A DNA stretch of 64,000 bases from Dactylosporangium siamense (lineage in GTDB: Bacteria; Actinomycetota; Actinomycetes; Mycobacteriales; Micromonosporaceae), in contig NZ_BONQ01000110.1 of the NCBI RefSeq assembly GCF_016862795.1, positions 62,001 through 126,000 of the forward strand. Direction: 5' to 3'. Within the stretch, counting starts at the first letter, position 1. The number at the start of each line of letters is the position of its first letter. The translations under genes and the position numbers were made by a program. This document shows, in pieces, positions 59,053-64,000 of this stretch. A model generated the notes under the pieces. That model was not told the origin of the DNA and made no database searches. It saw only the letters and a program-made list of their open reading frames with translations.

Positions 59053-59826
59053 TCAGAACCGCACGGCGCTGCGGCGCAGTGCGGCGAGCGCGGCCAGGCC
59101 GGCGCCACGTGCCGCGGCCAGATGCGGTGCGGCGGGACGGCGCACCGGGGTGCCTGCGGCGCCGGCGATGCGGGCGGCCAGCCGCGGCCGGGCCGCACCG
59201 CCACCGACGAGGAGCAGGCCACCACGGACCGCCGCGGCGATGGCCTCGCGGTCACCGGCCTGCCGGCACACGTGACGGACGAGGTCGGTGACGGCGGTGA
59301 CGACGGCCGCGTCAGGGTCCGGCCCGTCGGTGTCGTCGTGCAGCCCGACATCGCGCCGCCGGGCCGCGACGGTCACGCCGTCCGCGAGCACGGCGACCTC
59401 GGTCAGGTGCGCACCGATGTCGGCGATCAGCAGCGGCGCCGAGGCCGCGTCCGCACCGATCGCGGCCGCGCGTACGGTGTCGATGAACAGCAGCCGTGCC
59501 GGTTCGAACGCCGCCGTCAGCAGGCCGCGTACCGCCTCCAGCTGGGGGTCGCTGCCCACGGGCCGGCACGCCACGATCACGGCGCCGCCGGGCAGCGGGC
59601 GCCGCCGGCCGGTCCGAAGGCCCGACAGCAACGCCCACATCGCCTCCGGGTCGGTGATCCGGCCCCGGACGACCGGACCATGACCCGGCGTCCTCGGCGT
59701 CCCGGGATAGCCGACCTGCAGCAGGCCGTGGCCCGATGCCCAGATCCTGGTGCTCGCGCCGCCGAGGTCGAGCCCGACGGCCGAAGGCTCGTGCGGTGCT
59801 GCGTTGCCGGAAAGCTGGGTGAACAT
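59053..59826 (-). CDS. MreB/Hsp70-fold (actin-like) ATPase
   Basis: A 257-residue protein with the actin-fold nucleotide motifs: GLDLGGASTRIW (phosphate 1, about residues 17-28), LLIADIGAHLTEVAVL (phosphate 2, about 128-143) and LLLVGGGAARPRLA (adenosine site, about 217-230). At 257 residues it is shorter than MreB (about 340), lacking much of the outer domains, so a filament role is unsure. ATG 59826 with GAGGAG six bases upstream. It heads the minus-strand set with the zinc-finger genes. Similar short MreB-like genes occur in actinomycetes beside stress genes. Confidence 0.8.
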   Translation of the reverse strand: MFTQLSGNAAPHEPSAVGLDLGGASTRIWASGHGLLQVGYPGTPRTPGHGPVVRGRITDPEAMWALLSGLRTGRRRPLPGGAVIVACRPVGSDPQLEAVRGLLTAAFEPARLLFIDTVRAAAIGADAASAPLLIADIGAHLTEVAVLADGVTVAARRRDVGLHDDTDGPDPDAAVVTAVTDLVRHVCRQAGDREAIAAAVRGGLLLVGGGAARPRLAARIAGAAGTPVRRPAAPHLAAARGAGLAALAALRRSAVRF

Positions 59827-60423
59827 GGGGCTCTCCTCTCGGATGCCAGGACGCGGCCCATGACGGGGACGGGGGATTGCCGGGCCGCACGGGCCACGGG
59901 TCAATCGACCGAGGGTTACCGCGTGCGGCTGTAGACGGACCGGCGGTCAGCGAACGGCGGTCGTCACGCCGTGCCGGCCGGGGCCGGGCGGTGACGACGG
60001 CCGCAACGGGCGCGCGAGTCCGAGCCGTCCCCTCGACGCGCGGCATGCGGCGACCGGGACAGCGGTTCGCCCGCCGTGCACCACACCAGTCGCCATGATC
60101 ACCACCCCGCGTGCGTAGTACCGAAGGAACCTCCAGCATCGGCGACCGGCCGGCGGCCGACATCGTGAGCGGTCGGCAAACCTCACGCCGCTCTGATTGC
60201 CGACCACCGGCAATGTCGTCGACCCCGGGCCGACGAACAGGGCGGCGAGCGGCTGTCCCCGCGAACCCCAGGCAGGCGCCGGCCCGCTCGCAGAGTCGTA
60301 CGTGTCTGCGGCCGTGACGGCGGCCCGCAGCTGCCGGCCATCAGAACCGCGACGCCTGCAGTCGATGCGGAAAACGCCGGGGTGGCAGCGGCCGCGAGAT
60401 CGAGGGAACGACCGTCGTCAGCG
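59827..60423. other. Gene-free stretch before the transposase fragment
   Basis: About 600 bp. It must contain the promoter of the actin-like gene operon near its left side, but no clear -10/-35 pair was found. Open frames here have no plausible start signals or recognisable motifs. Confidence 0.5.
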
Positions 60424-60800
60424 TCAACGTCCACCTGGCGAATCTGCCTTCACCGCAGCGTTGACCCGAGCGGGGGAAGCGGACGGGTCGGCGTGTCGGA
60501 TCGGAATGGCGGCCGTCAAGGATGTCCCGCCGTCCGTAGGACTCGTGATCGTGGTGCGGATCTCTCGGCGTCCGTGGCCGCGGTCGGTGGTGCGGTCGAC
60601 CGGGACGAGTCGCCAGGGCAGGCCGGCGAGTTGCTGGTGCACGGTGGGCTGGTTGCCTTTGGCGGTAAAGATCCAGTGGGCGCCGCGCTGGGCGAGGTAG
60701 GTGACGTGGTCGCGTTGGCAGTGCAGCGCGTCGGCGGTGATCACGGTGCCGTCCAGGTCGTGGAGCTGGTCGAGCAGCGCGGCGAAGCGGGTGATGGACG
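60424..60800 (-). pseudogene. ISAs1-family transposase fragment
   Basis: The minus strand reads ITRFAALLDQLHDLDG then TVITADALHCQRDHVTYL and WIFTAKGNQPTVHQQL, and GHGRREIRTT, the middle of ISAs1-family DDE transposases (second catalytic Asp in VITADALH). The first catalytic region (DGK) and the C-terminal Glu region are missing, and similarity fades after about 60545. Neighbouring sequence belongs to unrelated fragments, so this is the scar of an insertion element. Confidence 0.82.
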
Positions 60801-60955
60801 GACGCGTCGCGGTTGGCCTGGAACGGGCAACCCGCCCAGGGGAGGAGGACCCGGGTGGTGGTGAACGTGAGGGTCAGCTGTTCGGAAGCGGGCACCGCGG
60901 CCGATACGAGTGTGTCGGGCAGCGCGTCGAAGAAGGCTTCGTACGCCAGTGCCGT
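60801..60955 (-). other. Unidentified coding fragment
   Basis: An open minus-strand frame reading AYEAFFDALPDTLVSAAVPA and then SEQLTLTFTTTRVLLPWAGC, about 50 residues of clear protein-like composition. It is bounded by the transposase fragment and by the 401-bp duplicate. It is not recognised and appears to be part of a gene destroyed by the rearrangement. Confidence 0.45.
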
Positions 60956-61368
60956 TGCACGCCGCCCTGGCGGCCGAGTCGGTCGGCGTCGCCCGCGCCG
61001 CTCTCCGGGTCACCGTCGAGCACCTGCGCACCCGGACGCAGTTCGGCGTGCCCCTGGCCACCTTCCAGGCGCTGCGGCACCGGGTCGCCGACCTGCACGT
61101 CCAGCTGGAGCAGGCGGTGTCGTCGGTGTGGTTCGCCCTGGACACCGCCGGCACCCCCGAGTTCGCCACCGCCGCCCCGCTGGCGAAGCTCATCGCCACC
61201 GAGGCCGCGTACACGGTGACCCGCGCGTCGATCCAGCTGCTCGGCGGGATCGGCTTCACCTGGGAGCACGACGCCCACCGCTACCTGAAACGCGCCACCG
61301 CCAACCGCCTCCTCGCCGGCGACCCCGTGACGTTGCGCCGCCGCCTGCTCTCCCGCAGTGATCTCTGA
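60956..61368 (+). pseudogene. Duplicated 3' end of acyl-CoA dehydrogenase gene
   Basis: Bases 60956-61356 repeat 53201-53601 with one mismatch (G at 61343), then the reading frame ends with new sequence (SRSDL, stop at 61368). A 5' part is absent, although a chance in-frame start at 60910 could give a 152-residue protein. The near identity shows a recent event. Confidence 0.93.
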
Positions 61369-61623
61369 GTCTTGCACCGGGAACCTCCGCTTCCGGCCGG
61401 TCGAGGTCGGCTCAGAACCCGGGGCCGGCCCGAAAGTCCCGGCGTGTCGTTCTCCTGGCGGGTTGTCGCCACCGTCGCCGCCGTGGCCACACGCCGAGCG
61501 GCCGGAGCACCGCGCCGCCATCGGCACCGCCGAGGAGCTGGCGCGGCTCGAATCCGCCTACGCCACCTGGAAGGCGGCGCCGGCACTGTTCCCGCGGCCC
61601 GCCGGAACCCGGCTCACGCAGCC
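61369..61623. other. Short stretch with possible gene tail
   Basis: The plus strand reads AAIGTAEELARLESAYATWK at 61516-61575, which looks protein-like and may be the tail of a lost gene. There is no start signal and no recognised family. Confidence 0.3.
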
Positions 61624-61651
61624 GAGGCCCCGGTCGGATGACCGGGGCCTC
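61624..61651. terminator. Intrinsic terminator-like hairpin of the CHAP gene
   Basis: GAGGCCCCGGTC, loop GGAT, GACCGGGGCCTC: a perfect 12-bp stem 15 bp downstream of the CHAP-propeller gene stop. The strongest hairpin in the window. Confidence 0.85.
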
Positions 61652-61666
61652 AGGGTTGGGTGTGGG

Positions 61667-63259
61667 TCAGCCGAGGGACTCGTGCTGCCAGATGCTGCCG
61701 TTCCAGAAGATGTGCTGGAGGGTGTTGTCGGTGCCGGTGGCCATGACCTGGACCCAGTTGGCGGCGTCGACGGCGATGGTCGGGTCGTCGGCGATGGTCA
61801 CGCCGGGCATCGTCTCGTGGACCCAGGCGGTGCCGTTCCAGAAGATGTGCTGGAGGGAGTTGCTGGTGCCGCGGGCCATCACCTGGATCCAGTTCATCGA
61901 GTCGACGGTGATCGCCGGGTCACCGGTGACGGTGACCCCGGAGATCGCCTCGTGGGCCCAGGCGGTGCCGTTCCAGTAGACGTGCCGGAGGGAGTTGTCG
62001 GTGCCGCGGGCCATCACCTGGATCCAGTTCATCGAGTCGATGGTGATGGTGGGGTCGCCGCCGATGGTGACTCCGGCGATGGCCTCGTGCTGCCAGGTCG
62101 AGCCGTTCCAGAAGATGTGCTGGAGGCTGTTGTCGGTGCCGCGGGCCATGACCTGCAGCCAGTTCATCGAGTCGTAGGTGGTGGTGGGGTTCCCGGCGAT
62201 GGTGACTCCGGCGATGGCCTCGTGCTGCCAGGTCGAGCCGTTCCAGAAGATGTGCTGCAGCGAGTTGTCGGTGCCGCGGGCAAACACCTGCAGCCAGTTC
62301 ATCGAGTCGATGGTGGTCGCGAGGTCACCGGCGACGCTGACCCCGGCCATGACCTCGTGCTGCCAGGTCGAGCCGTTCCAGAAGTAGTGGTGCAGGGCGT
62401 TGTCGGAGCTGCGGGCAAACACCTGCAGCCAGTTCATCGAGTCGACGGTGGCGACGGGGGTGCCGGTGATCTGCACGCCGCTGAAGAGCGTCTCGGTGCT
62501 CCAGACGTTGCCGTCCCACCAGGTGTGGCGCAGTGCGCCGCTGGCGCCGCGTTCGAAGGAGTGCAGGGACTCGGCGCCGTAGTTGACGAGCTGGGTGCCG
62601 GGGGCGGGCCTGGACACGTCGGCGGGAGGTGGCTCGTTGGTGCTGTTCGCGGCGCCGACGGGTGAGCTGAAGCCGACGATGTTGGTGTTGCCCAGGGCGT
62701 TGGTGCGGGTCTGTTGTTTGACGATGTTGCTGGTGTTGCCCTCGATGGTGGTCAGGACTCCACCGGTGTAGGACTTGACGATGCCGACGTGGTCGATGTC
62801 TGAGTTGCTGCCGTTGAACGGTGCGTCCCAGTCGTAGACGACGGCGTCGCCGGGCTGCGGTGTGTATCCGCTGCCGCGGGCGTGCCAGGTGCCATTGTTG
62901 ATGCCGTACTGCCGGAATGAATAGGCCCAGGAGTCGAGGCCGGAGAGATTGGTGACACCGGCGGTCTTCCATACGTATTTGGAGAAGTCGGCGCACCAGG
63001 CGACGGTGCGGTATCCGCTGGTGCTGCAACTGTTGGAACCGGTGACGAGTTTCCCGCTGTAATAGTTGCAGTTGGAACCCATCGGTGATTCCGTGTTGTG
63101 GCCGGTCGCGGCGAGCTCGGTCTGGGCGGTGCTCACGATCGACGTGCGCAGCGTGTTCGCCGCGGCGGCCGGGGCGGGGATGGTGAAGACGGCGGCTGTG
63201 GCGGCTGTGGCGGCGACGGCGGCGGTGAGGGCCGCGGCGGTGAGACGGTTCTTGTTCAT
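61667..63259 (-). CDS. Secreted CHAP-domain hydrolase with seven-bladed lectin-like propeller
   Basis: A 530-residue exported protein. Signal peptide with AAAA cleavage region at about residues 1-34. CHAP amidase domain at about 40-200, with Cys89 in AWCADFSKYVW, His157 in DIDHVGIV and Glu173 in TIEGNTSN as likely catalytic residues; such domains cut peptidoglycan peptides. After a Pro-rich linker come seven repeats of about 45 residues (231-530), consensus ARGTDNSLQHIFWNGSTWQH then DSMNWLQVM, as in PLL-type fucose-binding propellers. The repeats are very similar in DNA (135-bp period). ATG 63259 with GAGGGG upstream. A wall-active enzyme with carbohydrate targeting is the best reading. Confidence 0.92.
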   Translation of the reverse strand: MNKNRLTAAALTAAVAATAATAAVFTIPAPAAAANTLRTSIVSTAQTELAATGHNTESPMGSNCNYYSGKLVTGSNSCSTSGYRTVAWCADFSKYVWKTAGVTNLSGLDSWAYSFRQYGINNGTWHARGSGYTPQPGDAVVYDWDAPFNGSNSDIDHVGIVKSYTGGVLTTIEGNTSNIVKQQTRTNALGNTNIVGFSSPVGAANSTNEPPPADVSRPAPGTQLVNYGAESLHSFERGASGALRHTWWDGNVWSTETLFSGVQITGTPVATVDSMNWLQVFARSSDNALHHYFWNGSTWQHEVMAGVSVAGDLATTIDSMNWLQVFARGTDNSLQHIFWNGSTWQHEAIAGVTIAGNPTTTYDSMNWLQVMARGTDNSLQHIFWNGSTWQHEAIAGVTIGGDPTITIDSMNWIQVMARGTDNSLRHVYWNGTAWAHEAISGVTVTGDPAITVDSMNWIQVMARGTSNSLQHIFWNGTAWVHETMPGVTIADDPTIAVDAANWVQVMATGTDNTLQHIFWNGSIWQHESLG

Positions 63260-63593
63260 GATTTCCCCTCGGTGGTGGTGGTCGTGTTCACGGCAGACTT
63301 CTCCCCGTGTCGGTATTCGTGGTCTCAGAAAATCGCCGCCGTTTGTTGTATTTCCCGGTGGCGCATTTCCTTGATGTGACTACTGTGCGGCACGGCAACG
63401 GCGACGTCACTGGATCCGGGCTGGCACCAACGTGCCTGGCACTCAGTTGCCAACCCACCGGACACAGAGTCCCAGTTCAGGGCCTTGTCGCAGCGTGGCG
63501 ACGAGCGTGGCCGGCTGCGGCTCCTGCGCAACGGCGCGCCGCGCGACCCGCCGCAAGGTCAGGACACGGTCGTTCCACCGGCGGGGAAGAGGC
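63260..63593. other. Upstream region of the CHAP gene
   Basis: About 330 bp without a convincing gene. The part next to the CHAP start (63300-63400) is clearly richer in A and T than its surroundings and should hold the promoter and a long 5' untranslated region. No riboswitch could be identified with confidence. Confidence 0.5.
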
Positions 63594-64000
63594 TCAGGCG
63601 GTGGTGGGGCGGGCGGTGTCGGTGTAGCGGGGGAGCTGGCCGCCACCATCGACGAGGAGGCTCGTGCCGGTCAGGTACGTGGCGAGCGGTGAGGCCAGCA
63701 GCAGCACCGCGTCGGCGATGTCGGCGGGGGTCGCCATGCGGCCCATCGGGACGGTCGCGGCGACGGCGGCCAAGGCGGCCTCGTCGCCGTAGTGCGCGGC
63801 GTTGTCGTCGGTGCGCACGACGCCGGCGGTGACCGTGTTGACCCGGACCTTCGGCGCCCATTCCAGGGCCAGGGCGCGGGTGAGGGTCTCCAGGCCGGCC
63901 TTCGCGGCGGCGTAGGCGGCGGTCCCGGGGGCCGGGCGCAGCGCGGAGACGCTGCCGATGTTGACGATCAGGCCGCCGCCGGGCTGGGTCTGCATGACTG
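63594..64000 (-). CDS. Short-chain dehydrogenase, C-terminal part
   Basis: At least 135 codons of a classical SDR, cut by the right window edge. Visible are LIVNIGSVSAL with the catalytic Ser, the catalytic YAAAK (Tyr and Lys), LEWAPKVRVNTVTAG and the C-terminal LLASPLATYLTGTSLLVDGG. The cofactor-binding start is outside the window. Substrate unknown. Confidence 0.92.
   Translation of the reverse strand, partial: VMQTQPGGGLIVNIGSVSALRPAPGTAAYAAAKAGLETLTRALALEWAPKVRVNTVTAGVVRTDDNAAHYGDEAALAAVAATVPMGRMATPADIADAVLLLASPLATYLTGTSLLVDGGGQLPRYTDTARPTTA

Noticed and set aside
60910-61368. The duplicated acyl-CoA dehydrogenase segment as a functional small gene
   Set aside because: It lacks the N-terminal and most of the middle domain, starts in unrelated sequence and has no ribosome-binding site.
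63260-63400. Possible c-di-AMP (ydaO-type) riboswitch before the CHAP gene
   Set aside because: The location fits what is known for actinobacterial wall hydrolases, but the conserved helices and GGGUGAA-type elements could not be matched by eye. A covariance-model search would decide.
1-64000. tRNA, rRNA, CRISPR arrays, replication origin or phage attachment sites
   Set aside because: None was found by reading; the only repeats are the short tandem, palindromic and segmental ones listed.

Overview
The window is 64 kb of very GC-rich, gene-dense DNA from an actinomycete. Evidence: frequent GTG starts, many ATGA/GTGA overlaps between genes, F420-type luciferase-like oxidoreductases, ECF sigma factor, Ser/Thr kinase, PucR and LuxR-type regulators. 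The gene style fits Micromonosporales, but no rRNA or other phylogenetic marker is present, so genus is not assigned. No tRNA, rRNA or CRISPR array was seen.

Layout. 1-8.4 kb: a sugar-use locus (GH3 fragment divergent from a lipoprotein sugar-binding protein, two permeases, GH42 beta-galactosidase and GH95 alpha-fucosidase), with two identical LacI-type palindromes in the shared promoter. 8.4-14.7 kb: a DUF6461-like protein, an ABC ATPase/FtsX pair and a convergent two-component system. 14.75-18.8 kb: four minus-strand genes joined by 4-bp overlaps (PaaK-like adenylating enzyme, small DUF4188-like protein, GNAT-like protein, Acg-type nitroreductase), an operon of unknown product. 18.9-30 kb: mixed single genes (amidohydrolase, Ser/Thr kinase with two FnIII domains, XRE-type regulator, tyrosine phosphatase, thioesterase, TetX-like flavoprotein beside a TetR remnant). 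30.2-38.8 kb: a heterodimeric ABC exporter with complementary ATPase defects, an ECF sigma factor with a membrane partner, a P-loop kinase, and a MarR regulator with an ABC exporter. 38.9-53.6 kb: a catabolic block: luciferase-like oxidoreductases, a Liv-type ABC importer, TetR, SDRs, an acyl-CoA synthetase and a paired acyl-CoA dehydrogenase. It reads as import of an organic acid, CoA activation and oxidation, substrate unknown.

53.6-56 kb and 60.3-61.4 kb are scar regions. The first holds a frameshifted caspase/EF-Tu-like fusion and a truncated MMPL transporter. The second holds an ISAs1-type transposase fragment and a 401-bp, one-mismatch copy of the 3' part of the acyl-CoA dehydrogenase gene 7.75 kb away. 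Between them lie a PucR regulator and a minus-strand set of small genes (KhtT-N-like, two DksA/TraR zinc fingers, an MreB-like actin fold). The window ends with a secreted CHAP hydrolase carrying a seven-bladed propeller of 45-residue repeats and a partial SDR.

Regulatory DNA is unusually readable. Several genes have a TANNNT -10 box 6-7 nt before the start codon (leaderless transcripts), and several divergent promoters carry clear palindromic operators.
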